Shown one piece after another: positions 9,153-18,806 of a DNA stretch of 64,000 bases (position 1 is the first letter of the stretch; every line of letters begins with the position of its first letter). Source of the DNA: Bacteroidaceae bacterium (GTDB taxonomy: Bacteria > Bacteroidota > Bacteroidia > Bacteroidales > Bacteroidaceae). Position numbers and translations under genes: made by a program. The stretch covers positions 44,418 through 108,417 of the forward strand of contig JAGBBX010000045.1 in assembly GCA_017938245.1 (NCBI GenBank). The letters run 5' to 3'. Below the pieces are notes generated by a model, which worked only from the letters and a program-made list of their open reading frames with translations, had not been told where the DNA came from and made no database searches.

Positions 9153-10214
9153 TTATTGCAATATTGAGATTCCGTTATATGTAACGGCCTTCAAATTTGT
9201 CATACTCAACTCCTTGGCTTTGGCAGGCAGCGGAGCATAATGTACCTCTGAGGTAATCTTTTGTGCCTCGTCCGAGAGGATATATTTCAGTAGGTCGAGT
9301 GTTGCCTCAGCTTGCTCCTTTGTGCGGTCGGAATAGTTCTGCTCCTTGTAGATAATCATCCAGGTAAATGTCGAGATGGGATATGCACCGGCAGCATCGG
9401 CATTGGTAATTGAACAGCGTGTGTCTGTCGGAATTTCGCCCGATGCAGCAGCCGAGATTGTTGCCGATGATGGTTGAACAAATTCACCTCGCTGATTCTC
9501 GACAAGTGCATAAGGTATCTTCTGTGCAAAGGCATACTCCGAACCTACATAACCTATTGTGTTCTTTGTCTGTTTAATTACACCTGCTACACCGGGATTG
9601 CCTTTCGCTGCCTGCCCCGATGGAAAGTTCACCGATTTGCCCGCACCATATTTTGAAGCCCACATCGAACTAACCTTTGTCAGGTAATCGGTGAACACGA
9701 AAGTGGTACCCGAACCGTCCGAACGATAAACAGGGATGATAGCCTCCTCGGGTAGTTTTACATCGGGATTGAGTGTCGCAATACGCTCATCGTTCCACAT
9801 CTTTATCTCGCCTGCAAAAATGTTTGCTATAATCTCACCCGATAACTTCAACTCTTTTACGCCATCGAGGTTGTAGGCAAGAACCACAGCACCCATACAG
9901 GTGGGTATATGCACTACGGGAGCCATCTCTGGCATCTCCTTATCCGAAAGGAAAGCATCGCTACCGGCAAAATCGACAATCTTATCACGCAAATTGCGTA
10001 CACCGCCACCCGAGCCAATGCCACCGTATGCAACCTGGTCGCCATTTACTTGTCCGAACTGCTCGAAAATCACATTGTAGAAAGGTAGTGGGAATGTTGC
10101 ACCTGCACCCGAGAGTTCCTGAGCCTCACGTCCTTCATTATTTGCATTACCGCCACAAGCTGCAAAAGCAATGGCAATCACTAATGTTATTACTGTTGAA
10201 AAAATCTTTCTCAT
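9153..10214 (-). CDS. pstS: Phosphate-binding lipoprotein PstS
   Basis: Captures phosphate in the periplasm and hands it to PstC/PstA. 353 residues, with a lipoprotein signal peptide (lipobox AFAAC, Cys20). The phosphate-binding loops are visible: SGAGATFPLP, a RSDGSGTTFVFTDYL segment and PSGQAAKGNPGV. The gap to the upstream porin gene is 50 nt with no recognisable promoter, so co-transcription with the porin is likely. Confidence 0.95.
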   Translation of the reverse strand: MRKIFSTVITLVIAIAFAACGGNANNEGREAQELSGAGATFPLPFYNVIFEQFGQVNGDQVAYGGIGSGGGVRNLRDKIVDFAGSDAFLSDKEMPEMAPVVHIPTCMGAVVLAYNLDGVKELKLSGEIIANIFAGEIKMWNDERIATLNPDVKLPEEAIIPVYRSDGSGTTFVFTDYLTKVSSMWASKYGAGKSVNFPSGQAAKGNPGVAGVIKQTKNTIGYVGSEYAFAQKIPYALVENQRGEFVQPSSATISAAASGEIPTDTRCSITNADAAGAYPISTFTWMIIYKEQNYSDRTKEQAEATLDLLKYILSDEAQKITSEVHYAPLPAKAKELSMTNLKAVTYNGISILQ

Positions 10215-10264
10215 AATATTTGTGTATTAAATGTTTATTAATTTCGCTTAACAAAAAGGTTATA

Positions 10265-11248
10265 TTACAATCCGAAATAGCAGTTTATATATGCCGAGTA
10301 AACATTCTTTGCACCATCTGCTTTTGGCATACTCATTCTGAAGTTAGGAGCAACCTTTACATATTTACCGAGCTTGAATTGTGCGCCGAGGATTGCAGCC
10401 TGTTCATCCTTTCCGATGTTCCAATCGTCTTTAGAGTATAAATCATCGAATCGTGCATATAGGTCAGAAGTCTTAGATAATTTAGCCGAAGCAAATATAG
10501 AGTAACCACTTTGGTCGGCACCATCTGTATGTGAGGCATTCCACATTTGGTTGTATTCTGCTCCAATAGTAAATTTCTCGTGTTTGTATCCTGCAAATGC
10601 AGCAAAGTTTGTAATATCCTTCTTACCCTCTTCTCCACTCTCGTTCAATCCTCCATAGAGGCGAATTTGAAAGCCCTTGATAGGGGTAAGTGTTATACCC
10701 AAGCCATAGTTGAGTCCATCATTTTTCTGAATCTTTTTGTAACCCTCGCCATTGACGATAATTGCATCGGCAGATACCCAGTCGGCAAACTTATAAGCCA
10801 CAGAAATACCTAAATCGGCGCTGCTGCCAAATTTATATTCATCTTGGAACGACTTCATAATATAGCGGTAGCCCCAGAATTTCTCTTGGAAATTGAACTG
10901 TGTGGTCGAGATTAAACCACCGTTGAGTGTCAGTGCTCCCTTTTTCCAAGATACCATCGCATTCTTGATATAGGCAATACGCTGATAATCGGATACATCG
11001 CTCGATTTACCTATATCCATTACACCCTTAACCGAAAGACCTTTGCCTAGGTTGTACTCATAGCCCAGATAGCTACGCTCCAGTTCGAAGCCTCGGTCAT
11101 CATTTTCTGCTCCAAAACCTGTGTGGAAATTTCCAAACACCTGTACAATCGCTTTGCCCTTAGGCTCCATTGATTTTTTGACATCCTGCGCCTGTGCGCT
11201 GATACCGATGCAGGCTAAAATACCTGCCAAGATTACTTTTGTTTTCAT
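10265..11248 (-). CDS. Outer-membrane porin of the phosphate-uptake operon
   Basis: Predicted beta-barrel channel (OprP/OprO-like in role) that admits phosphate through the outer membrane. 327 residues from the ATG at 11248; this start is chosen because it opens a clean signal peptide (MKTKVILAGILACIGISAQA) and has a purine-rich site just upstream, whereas the longer frame begins in the promoter. The mature part is alternating beta-strand sequence that ends in YINCYFGL with an aromatic near the C-terminus. Position at the head of pstSCAB gives the substrate, which is an inference. Confidence 0.82.
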   Translation of the reverse strand: MKTKVILAGILACIGISAQAQDVKKSMEPKGKAIVQVFGNFHTGFGAENDDRGFELERSYLGYEYNLGKGLSVKGVMDIGKSSDVSDYQRIAYIKNAMVSWKKGALTLNGGLISTTQFNFQEKFWGYRYIMKSFQDEYKFGSSADLGISVAYKFADWVSADAIIVNGEGYKKIQKNDGLNYGLGITLTPIKGFQIRLYGGLNESGEEGKKDITNFAAFAGYKHEKFTIGAEYNQMWNASHTDGADQSGYSIFASAKLSKTSDLYARFDDLYSKDDWNIGKDEQAAILGAQFKLGKYVKVAPNFRMSMPKADGAKNVYSAYINCYFGL

Positions 11249-11276
11249 TCTCTTTAATTGTTTAAAATTGACACTG

Positions 11277-11313
11277 CAAAAGTATCGGGATAACATTTCA
11301 TAAATGTTTCAAA
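11277..11313 (-). promoter_or_regulatory. Porin-pst promoter with a PHO-box-like direct repeat
   Basis: On the minus strand a -7 element TACTTTTG occupies 11284-11277. No TTTG is present at the -33 position; instead the + strand shows TTTCATA (11296-11302), 4 nt AATG, TTTCAAA (11307-11313). Two 7-nt repeats with 11-nt spacing at this place are the geometry of a PHO box that replaces the upstream promoter element in other bacteria. Binding by the adjacent regulator is inferred. Confidence 0.55.
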
Positions 11314-11384
11314 AAAATTAGGCTTTTGTGAAATGCAGGCAGTGAGTAAAATATTACATTTTTATTAAATCTTGTTTAAGGCGT

Positions 11385-11414
11385 TTTGTCATTCGTCAAA
11401 TCTCTGTACTTTTG
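11385..11414 (+). promoter_or_regulatory. Promoter of the PhoB/PhoR-like operon
   Basis: TTTG at 11385-11388, 18 nt, then TACTTTTG at 11407-11414. The -7 box is identical to that of the divergent porin promoter. The predicted leader is about 20 nt to the ATG at 11439. Confidence 0.65.
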
Positions 11415-11438
11415 CAGAGTAATTATATAAATAGGTAT

Positions 11439-12137
11439 ATGGCAACAGAGCGTATTTTGATAGTAGATGACGAGGAGACCTTGTGTGAGGTCCTAAAACT
11501 GAATCTCGAGAATGAGGGATATGATGTAGATACAGCCTTCAGTGCCGAACAAGCACTCGGCTATAATTTAAAAGAGTATTCGCTTATTCTACTGGATATA
11601 ATGATGGGTGAAATCAGCGGTATAAAGATGGCAAAAATGCTGAAAGCCGATGTTGCTACCGCCGAAATTCCCATTATATTTTGTACGGCTCGTGACACAG
11701 AGGATGATATGATTATGGGACTGAACCTCGGTGCCGATGATTATATAATGAAGCCCTACACAGTTCGTAATGTTATTGCCCGCGTCAAGAGTGTACTGCG
11801 TCGCACAGCCAACCATAAAATAAATAACGCCCCATCCGAAAAAACAAACCGATTGGTAGTTGAAGGCTTGTGCCTTGATTTGGAATTTAAGCATTGTACC
11901 ATAGATGGTGAGGAGATAAAACTTGCTCGCAAGGAGTTCGAGTTATTGGTATATTTAGTATCGCATCGTGGAAAAATATGTTCGCGCGAACAGATAATGA
12001 GTCGTGTATGGAGCAATGAGGTTGTAGTATTAGACCGCACCATAGATGTAAATATCACCCGATTGCGCTCGAAAATTGGAGCATACGGCTCCTACATTGT
12101 AACCCGTTCAGGTTTTGGTTATGGCTTCCGAGATTAA
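11439..12137 (+). CDS. PhoB-like response regulator (OmpR family)
   Basis: Two-component regulator, predicted to control the divergent porin-pst operon. 232 residues from the ATG at 11439; an upstream TTG in frame lies inside the promoter and is not used. Receiver domain: acidic pocket DDE at 10-12, phospho-acceptor Asp53 in LLDIMMG, and a Lys in MKPYT. A winged-helix effector domain follows (from about residue 130), with the recognition region EVVVLDRTIDVNITRLRSKIG. The kinase gene starts inside its last codons. PhoB identity rests on context. Confidence 0.87.
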   Translation: MATERILIVDDEETLCEVLKLNLENEGYDVDTAFSAEQALGYNLKEYSLILLDIMMGEISGIKMAKMLKADVATAEIPIIFCTARDTEDDMIMGLNLGADDYIMKPYTVRNVIARVKSVLRRTANHKINNAPSEKTNRLVVEGLCLDLEFKHCTIDGEEIKLARKEFELLVYLVSHRGKICSREQIMSRVWSNEVVVLDRTIDVNITRLRSKIGAYGSYIVTRSGFGYGFRD

Positions 12138-13431
12138 AATATCGTTTCATAAACGCCTGTTTCTGATGTTGCTTGCTTTTTCGTGGGCAATAGTACTCTG
12201 TTTTATAGTATTCCAATATCTGCGCGAAAAGGAGTATAAATCGGAGTTTTTGAATGCACAACTTCAACAATATAATCGTCATCTGCTCGATACAGTCGAA
12301 GAGGGACTATCTTATGAAGAATATATCGCTACGCACGACAAACCATTTGACGAATTGCGAATATCTATTATCACTCTTTCCGGTGCTGTGGTTTACGACA
12401 ATATCGTATCGCTCGACTCGCTCGACAATCATCGAAACCGTCCCGAAGTGGCAAATGCTTTGGCAAGGGGTAAAGGGTATAACATCAGCCGACAGTCGGC
12501 AAGTGACGGACGCGAGTATTTCTACTCGGCCACACGAGGCGAGAGGGTTATTGTACGTACTGCCATTCCATATTCAAATACGCTGCGGGATATGCTTGAA
12601 ACGGATTGGTCGTTTCTAATGGTAATGATTTCTATAAGCTTAGCTATGAGTATATTGGCATACTTTACCACTCGCAAACTCGGTAAGGATATCGAGCGTG
12701 TAAATCGTTATGAAGCCGAGCAAGAGAAAAATCGTCTCAAAAGACAACTTACAAACAATATAAACCACGAGCTAAAGACACCGGTAGCATCAATTCAAGT
12801 CTGTCTCGAGACACTGTTGTCGGGGATAACACTAAGCGAAGAGAAACGTCAGGAACTTATCGAGCGTTGCTACACCCACAACGAGCGTCTACGCCGATTG
12901 CTCAACGATGTATCACTTATTACCCGAATGGAGGATGGAAGTGCTTTAATTAGCAAGGAACCGGTTATAATAAACGAAATAATAAATGAGGTTGCCGAGG
13001 AACTGAATGTAATGCCCGAGGAGGAACGATTGACGTTGCACACCGAGTTTTGCGAGGTGGTTACAATTGAAGGAAACACTTCGTTGATAGGTTCAATATT
13101 CAGCAATCTTACAGAGAATGCCATTGCCTATTCCGGAGGTAAAAATATCTATATCACACTGCTCGAAAATTCACAAGAACTGGTTTGTATTCGCTTTGAA
13201 GATGATGGAAAAGGTGTTGGAAAAGAGCAACTGCCACTCCTCTTCGAACGATTCTATCGAGTAGATAAAGGGCGTTCCCGTCAGAAAGGCGGAACGGGGC
13301 TTGGGCTTGCCATAGTAAAACACGCTGTTCTGTTTCACGGTGGCACAATCACTGCCACTAATCGCCCCAGTGGTGGATTAAGGTTCGATTTTACCCTGAG
13401 TAAACATAACATAACACCGACGACCACATAA
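12115..13431 (+). CDS. PhoR-like sensor histidine kinase
   Basis: Membrane kinase partner of the preceding regulator. 438 residues: helix 1 at about 14-36, a periplasmic sensor segment of about 125 residues, helix 2 at about 165-185, dimerisation/phosphotransfer domain with His218 in NHELKTPV, then the ATPase domain with N box NLTENAIAYSG, G1 DDGKGVG and G2 GGTGLGLAIV. The start overlaps the regulator by 23 nt (or 17 if ATG 12121 is used). The sensor domain is larger than in short PhoR forms; what it senses is not visible. Confidence 0.86.
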   Translation: MVMASEIKISFHKRLFLMLLAFSWAIVLCFIVFQYLREKEYKSEFLNAQLQQYNRHLLDTVEEGLSYEEYIATHDKPFDELRISIITLSGAVVYDNIVSLDSLDNHRNRPEVANALARGKGYNISRQSASDGREYFYSATRGERVIVRTAIPYSNTLRDMLETDWSFLMVMISISLAMSILAYFTTRKLGKDIERVNRYEAEQEKNRLKRQLTNNINHELKTPVASIQVCLETLLSGITLSEEKRQELIERCYTHNERLRRLLNDVSLITRMEDGSALISKEPVIINEIINEVAEELNVMPEEERLTLHTEFCEVVTIEGNTSLIGSIFSNLTENAIAYSGGKNIYITLLENSQELVCIRFEDDGKGVGKEQLPLLFERFYRVDKGRSRQKGGTGLGLAIVKHAVLFHGGTITATNRPSGGLRFDFTLSKHNITPTTT

Positions 13432-13475
13432 TTGCAGTCGCCGGTGTCAATCTCCTCTGATAGCTTTTTTATACG

Positions 13476-14645
13476 TTATAGTTTATCGTATGCAGCTTTA
13501 ATCCGGCACATCGCCTTTTCGATAACCGATAACGGACATCCCACATTCATTCGCATAAATCCTTCTCCACCCTCGCCGAACATTGCGCCGTCGTTCATTC
13601 CCACTTTGGCACGTTTTACAAAGAAATCAATAAGCGCGTCGTGCGAGAGTCCTAATCGGCGAGCATCTATAAAAATAAGATACGACGCCTCGGGACGTAT
13701 CATAGAGAGCTTGGGCATATTCTCTTTAATAAACTCCTGAACATAGTCGATATTCTTCTCGACATACTCCAACATCTGTGTCAGCCACTCCTCGCCCTCT
13801 TCGTAAGCAGCAGCAACTGCCTCAGTCGAGAAAAGCGGTGCAAAATCGAGCTCGTTTATACGCAGATATTCACTGTAACGGTGTCGTAACTCGGGATTGG
13901 GGATTATGTGATACGAACTCTTTAGGCCTGCGATGTTGAATGTTTTGCTTGCTGCCATAAGTGTTATGCTGTTCTGTTCTGCACTATCGCTTACCATCGC
14001 AAAGGGGGTATGCGAATAACCTTTTAACAGCATATCGCAGTGAATCTCATCGGATATCACAAGTACATTGTTGGCATTGCATATTTCGGCCATACGCAGT
14101 AGCTCTTCGCGGTTCCACACGCGTCCACCCGGGTTGTGAGGGTGGCACAGAAGAAACATCTTGCACTCTTTTGCTTTGCGCTCAAAATCTTCAAAATCGA
14201 TGTAGTATCTGCCATCGATTAGTTTAAGAGGGTTGGTCACTACCTTGCGTCCGTGGTCGCGTGTGACGTGGTCGTATGGGTGATAAACCGGTGGTTGTAT
14301 AAGTACTCCGTCACCTGGCTTTGTGAAGCACTCTATGGCAAAGGCGAGAGCAGGTACAATGCCACCGACAAAACCAATCTCCTCTTCGGTAACACTCCAA
14401 GAGTATCTTCTCTTTACCCAATTTATTATGGCAGGTTTCCATCGTGGCGCGAGGAATGTATACCCATATACAGGGTGCTCGGCTCGACGGCGTAGTGTTT
14501 CAATAACGCAAGGTGGCGCTGCAAAGTCCATATCGGCTACCCACATAGGTATCACGTCGTCGCATCCAAAAATATCGTTCAGAGCATCGTGTTTTACGCT
14601 TGCAGTTCCACGACGTTCTATTATCTCATCGAAATTGTATCTCAT
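13476..14645 (-). CDS. MalY/PatB-type PLP-dependent C-S lyase or aminotransferase
   Basis: 389 residues, fold type I PLP enzyme of the MalY/PatB family (cystathionine beta-lyase; some members have aminotransferase activity). Seen: VPMWVADMDF near the N-terminus as VIPMWVADMDF, the HPHNPGGRVW segment, SDEIHCDML, and the PLP-lysine motif in ASKTFNIAGLK. Its ATG overlaps the TGA of the ABC ATPase gene (ATGA), so it is translated as the third gene of the S37 peptidase unit. The substrate is likely a sulphur amino acid. Confidence 0.9.
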   Translation of the reverse strand: MRYNFDEIIERRGTASVKHDALNDIFGCDDVIPMWVADMDFAAPPCVIETLRRRAEHPVYGYTFLAPRWKPAIINWVKRRYSWSVTEEEIGFVGGIVPALAFAIECFTKPGDGVLIQPPVYHPYDHVTRDHGRKVVTNPLKLIDGRYYIDFEDFERKAKECKMFLLCHPHNPGGRVWNREELLRMAEICNANNVLVISDEIHCDMLLKGYSHTPFAMVSDSAEQNSITLMAASKTFNIAGLKSSYHIIPNPELRHRYSEYLRINELDFAPLFSTEAVAAAYEEGEEWLTQMLEYVEKNIDYVQEFIKENMPKLSMIRPEASYLIFIDARRLGLSHDALIDFFVKRAKVGMNDGAMFGEGGEGFMRMNVGCPLSVIEKAMCRIKAAYDKL

Positions 14646-15424
14646 AATTTACTTTTTATTTCTATACGATTTTCAGTTGCATTGTACTCTATTCCATCGC
14701 CATCTATAAACCTCTTCAGTGTACCGTTTGCAGCAAGTTCTTCTACTCCTCCTGTATACATCTTTTTATCCTGTATAAGCCATACTTTATCGGCAAGTTG
14801 CAGCACAAGTTCAAGGTCGTGAGTCGATACGAGTATCGCTTTTCCTGTTTCGTGTGCCAATCGTTGCAGTAGTCGGAATAGTTGTACGCGGCTGTTGAAA
14901 TCGAGAAACGCGGTAGGTTCATCAAGCATAATCACCGGAGTCTGCTGTGCGAGTGCTTTTGCTATCATTGCCTTTTGTCGCTCGCCATCGCTCAGTGTCT
15001 CTACCCTTCTCTCGGCAAGTTGTGTTATACCTACCATTGTGAGTGCCTCGGCGATAATCTCTTCGTCGTGTTTGCGCAAACGTCCCAGGAAATTGGTATA
15101 TGGCGACCGCCCCATTGCGACAACCTCGCGCACTGTGAGATTTTGTATATTACCGTTTCCTGTGAGCACCACTGCCAACTGTGTCGATAGTTCCGATGCT
15201 GTGCGGCTATCGCTCTTGCCATCGGGATATGTTATGCTGCCCGATAGCGTCTGTTGGAAAGCCGATAGTGTGCGCAGCAGTGTCGATTTTCCGGCACCAT
15301 TGGCACCTATCAGCGCAACAAGTTCTCCCCTCTCCAGTGTAGCATCAATTACACCCATAACAGGCATTTGTTGCCTGTTATGGGTGTAACCAATTGATAA
15401 TTTATTTAGTTCTATTGCTGCCAT
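14642..15424 (-). CDS. FecE-type ABC transporter ATP-binding protein, without visible permease
   Basis: 260 residues from the ATG at 15424, chosen because it forms a TAATG stop-start overlap with the peptidase gene upstream. Walker A GANGAGKST is at 40-48, the signature reads LSDGERQKAMIAKALAQ, Walker B is VIMLDEPTAFLD and the H-loop is STHDLE. It resembles the ATPases of siderophore, haem or cobalamin importers (FecE/BtuD group). No permease or binding protein is encoded next to it, so the membrane partner must be elsewhere. Confidence 0.85.
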   Translation of the reverse strand: MAAIELNKLSIGYTHNRQQMPVMGVIDATLERGELVALIGANGAGKSTLLRTLSAFQQTLSGSITYPDGKSDSRTASELSTQLAVVLTGNGNIQNLTVREVVAMGRSPYTNFLGRLRKHDEEIIAEALTMVGITQLAERRVETLSDGERQKAMIAKALAQQTPVIMLDEPTAFLDFNSRVQLFRLLQRLAHETGKAILVSTHDLELVLQLADKVWLIQDKKMYTGGVEELAANGTLKRFIDGDGIEYNATENRIEIKSKL

Positions 15425-16725
15425 TAACGATACTGCATCCACTCGTTCAGTTTATTCAGTATCTCGGTCTGTGTAGCAGCCGGCATTGTGCCAATGCGTG
15501 CCTTGTGGCTACCGTTAGGCTCAATGTAAATGTGTATGTTCTTCTTGTTACGGTCGCGCAACCAAGTAACACCGCTGGCTGTCCAGGGGTCCCACTCGCC
15601 ATAGATGAATATCATCTTCGGGTCGTTCTCGGTAAGGAAGTCGGTAACGAAACGATAGTTGTAGTCGTCGAAAACAGTGTTTGCCCACTGCGAGGGAAGC
15701 ATTACTCGTTTGTAATAACCCTCGACATCCTCTACATTGATATAATCTTTGAAGGGGTCTACATTGTAGCCATAGTAACCGAAATCTTTTACTGCCTGAA
15801 CCGAGAATGACTCGAGGTCGTTTTTGCGTGAGAAGTAGTTAGGCTCACATTTTCTTATGAAATACTCGAATTTCTCCTTGTCGCTTGCTGTTGCAACGGG
15901 AATCTCAGCTACCGACTCACCCCACTGCCAGAAAGAGAACTGATACTCTAGAACACACAGGTCATAAATTGTCTCAATGGGAACATAGAATGTGTACTCT
16001 TTGTCGGCGCAGTATTTGCTGAACATTGGCAACAGCGCCTCCTTACGCTCTAACAGCTGAAACTGGAAGTTACGAATGGCATCGCGATTGGCTTTTGTCG
16101 ATGCTTGCTCGAGGAACGACTCGTGACGTCCATCCTCCAAAGCGCGGCTCAATGGTGCAACGTAGGGAACAGAAACATCGACATCCTCGGGATAGTAGGC
16201 GCGGTAGAAGATTGTTGTCGAACCACCCTTGCTGATACCTGTTGCAGCCCACTTACCGGTGTAGTATTTCTTGAATGCTGTAGTAATTGCGTGATAGTCG
16301 TGCATTGAGTTTGCTATTGTCATATAGTCCCAATTAAGATTCTCGGGCTTTGACTTTGAGAAGAAGCGGTACTCCACGAATAAGATGTTTGCATCGAGGA
16401 TGCGTGTGAGTTCCTCCATATAACGTTTGCTGCCAAAAGCATAGTCACCACCGTAACCCTCGGTGACAATTACTGTGGGACGGTCGAAGCCTTTGTGTCC
16501 CAACATTACACGCTGCTCAAAAGTACCGACTTCGGCATTGTTAGGGTCGATTAGCTGGGTGAATTTCATAAGATAATAGCTACGTGTGGTATCGGCTTTT
16601 TCGAGCTTTTCATATCCCGAGATTGCCGATATTTTGCCGAGCATCGCCTCGACACCGTCGTTGCTTGCAAATGCTGTAGTCACTGCAAACAGCATCATTG
16701 CAATAGTGAGAATGTGTTTACGCAT
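15424..16725 (-). CDS. Peptidase S37 (PS-10 tripeptidyl aminopeptidase family)
   Basis: Secreted or periplasmic alpha/beta-hydrolase peptidase. 433 residues, cleavable signal peptide to about residue 20 (AFA-S). Catalytic triad candidates: Ser165 in GISKGG, Asp379 in YGEWDPW and His407 in NGSHKAR. First gene of a three-gene unit with the FecE-type ATPase and the MalY-type lyase, coupled by TAATG and ATGA overlaps. A -7-like TACCTTTG lies at 16803-16796, with a degenerate second copy beside it. The peptide substrate is unknown. Confidence 0.87.
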   Translation of the reverse strand: MRKHILTIAMMLFAVTTAFASNDGVEAMLGKISAISGYEKLEKADTTRSYYLMKFTQLIDPNNAEVGTFEQRVMLGHKGFDRPTVIVTEGYGGDYAFGSKRYMEELTRILDANILFVEYRFFSKSKPENLNWDYMTIANSMHDYHAITTAFKKYYTGKWAATGISKGGSTTIFYRAYYPEDVDVSVPYVAPLSRALEDGRHESFLEQASTKANRDAIRNFQFQLLERKEALLPMFSKYCADKEYTFYVPIETIYDLCVLEYQFSFWQWGESVAEIPVATASDKEKFEYFIRKCEPNYFSRKNDLESFSVQAVKDFGYYGYNVDPFKDYINVEDVEGYYKRVMLPSQWANTVFDDYNYRFVTDFLTENDPKMIFIYGEWDPWTASGVTWLRDRNKKNIHIYIEPNGSHKARIGTMPAATQTEILNKLNEWMQYR

Positions 16726-16843
16726 AATTTTTATTTTTTGTGTTAATTGATTGCACTGAATACAAAAAACCTTTGCAAATGAAAGGTATCAAATGCAAAG
16801 GTAATTAAATTTAATAAGATGCAGTTTATCTTTCTTTTAAAAA

Positions 16844-18802
16844 TTACTCAATCACTGCTGCATAACCACCGTTTCGCACCATTTTAATGGTGACGGTATC
16901 GCCTTTGCGCACTTTTGCGACTTTTTTTACATAGTGCATGGCCTGACGGTCGGCATTTGAACCATCTTCGAACGAAGTTAGTGTAAACTCTTTGCCCTCG
17001 GGTAGGAAATCGAGTGTTATCTCTTTTACGAGCGGCTCTTTCTGCTCGGCTGACATTCCACCAACGAACCACTTCTCACCGCTACGTTTGGCAACTATAA
17101 GGTGGTTACCCAGCTTTGCCGAGAGTGCCTTTGTCTCGTCCCACAAGAGTGGTACCGATGCAATGAATCTCGTACAATCGTCGTTGTTATAATAAAGTGT
17201 GGGATTATCGGCAAGCATTTGAAGACCCGATTCGAATATTACAAACAGTGCCATCTGATAGGCGCGTGTACCGATACTACCCGAGTTGGGACGACGTGCC
17301 GAGTAGTTATCGGGCTGCATACTGTTCATTGCTCCCGGGGTATACTCCATAGCTCCAACTACATTGCGTATAAAGGGCAGATATATGCTGTTCTCGGGTC
17401 GACAGTTGCCCATCTGTTCCATTCCTGTAACACCTTCATAGGAGAGCAGATTGGGGTACGTATATTCCAATCCGGCAGGCTTGTATGCTCCGTGGAAATT
17501 TACAAAAATCTTATGACGTGCAGCCTCTTTAACGGTTCTTTCGTAGAAGTTTACCATCCACTGGTCGCTACGGTCCATAAAATCTATCTTCACACCTTTA
17601 ACTCCCCACTCGGCAAATTTCTCGAAGAGGCCGGGGTTCTCCTCGACGCAGCGCCAAGTAAGCCACAGGATAATACCCACATTTTTTTCTTTGCCGTGAG
17701 CAATAATTTTATGTAGGTCGCAGTCGGGATTGGGTGTGTATGGGTCCATATTATCTTTTGCCCAACCCTCGTCCATTACAATGTATTCAATGCCATACTT
17801 CGATGCAAAGTCAATGAAATAATTATATGTTTCTACATTCAGTCCGGCTTTAAAAGTGATTTCGGGACCGTAAGGAACAGCGCCGTTCCACCACTCCCAG
17901 CTTGCTTGTCCGGGCTTAATCCACGATACGTCCTCTAATTTGCTATCCTGTGCAAGACGGCATCCCATTGTAGTCTCTATAAGGTTGCCTTCGTCCTTTG
18001 TTATCACAAAATAGCGCCAGGGGAACTCTCTTGTGCCATTGGTCTTTGCTATGTATCTGTGACGCATAAGCACGTCGTTGCTTTTGTCGCTGCGTGGTTT
18101 CTCTTTTGAGGGTACTTTAGGAAATACCGATGAAAATCCATTGGCATCGTTGCTGCGGAAGAACGGTGCAGGATAGTCTCTTAAATCCGATTCGCTCATA
18201 AGAATTTTTGTGCCACCGGCTGTGATGGCAAGTATCGGATAATGTGCCATCTTCTGATAACTGTGCCACTCACTCGATTTTACAAATGAGTAACGCTCTT
18301 CGTACGATGTTCTGAAACGGTCGCTCTGTTGAAGAACAAGATTTGCTTCCTGGGGAAAGAAGAGGGTTATATCCTCGTCGTTAACCTCAATCGTCTTTCC
18401 TAAATTGGTAACGAAACGATAGGCAATTCCGTCGTCGTATGCACGAAATTCCACCGAGTAATTTCCTTTCATTTTTAGTAGCATCTCGTTGTATATGTTG
18501 GGTACCTCGGCATATTTCAGATGAAGGAAAGGTCTTTTAATTTCGTTTACCGACCTGCGCTGTGTTCCTTTCAGCTGTGGTTGCGAACCCAATACATTTC
18601 CTGCAACGTCAAGCGACATACGACAGTTGTCGAGAATCTGTTCACCATCGCAGAATACATCATACGTGATGCCGTCGGCAAGTTCTACCTCTATTTTAAT
18701 CTTTTCGTTTGGCGAAACAAGTGTGTGTTTTGTCTGCGATAAAACTGTTGTTGCGCAGAATACCGCAACTAATAATAGTACCGAAAATCTTTTCATATTC
18801 AT
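16844..18802 (-). CDS. Glycoside hydrolase family 97
   Basis: Exo-acting alpha-glycosidase (alpha-glucosidase or alpha-galactosidase group). 652 residues; a second Met two codons in (18796) is an equally good start. Signal peptide about 1-24, then the N-terminal beta-sandwich, the catalytic barrel with DEGW and KGVKIDFMDR, and a C-terminal sheet. The Asp in KIDF (about residue 407) lies where retaining GH97 members have their nucleophile, which favours an alpha-galactosidase-like retaining enzyme over the inverting SusB type; that is inference. Last gene of the GH125, EEP-SGNH, GH97 unit, 4 nt after its neighbour. Confidence 0.9.
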   Translation of the reverse strand: MNMKRFSVLLLVAVFCATTVLSQTKHTLVSPNEKIKIEVELADGITYDVFCDGEQILDNCRMSLDVAGNVLGSQPQLKGTQRRSVNEIKRPFLHLKYAEVPNIYNEMLLKMKGNYSVEFRAYDDGIAYRFVTNLGKTIEVNDEDITLFFPQEANLVLQQSDRFRTSYEERYSFVKSSEWHSYQKMAHYPILAITAGGTKILMSESDLRDYPAPFFRSNDANGFSSVFPKVPSKEKPRSDKSNDVLMRHRYIAKTNGTREFPWRYFVITKDEGNLIETTMGCRLAQDSKLEDVSWIKPGQASWEWWNGAVPYGPEITFKAGLNVETYNYFIDFASKYGIEYIVMDEGWAKDNMDPYTPNPDCDLHKIIAHGKEKNVGIILWLTWRCVEENPGLFEKFAEWGVKGVKIDFMDRSDQWMVNFYERTVKEAARHKIFVNFHGAYKPAGLEYTYPNLLSYEGVTGMEQMGNCRPENSIYLPFIRNVVGAMEYTPGAMNSMQPDNYSARRPNSGSIGTRAYQMALFVIFESGLQMLADNPTLYYNNDDCTRFIASVPLLWDETKALSAKLGNHLIVAKRSGEKWFVGGMSAEQKEPLVKEITLDFLPEGKEFTLTSFEDGSNADRQAMHYVKKVAKVRKGDTVTIKMVRNGGYAAVIE

Positions 18803-18806
18803 TTGG

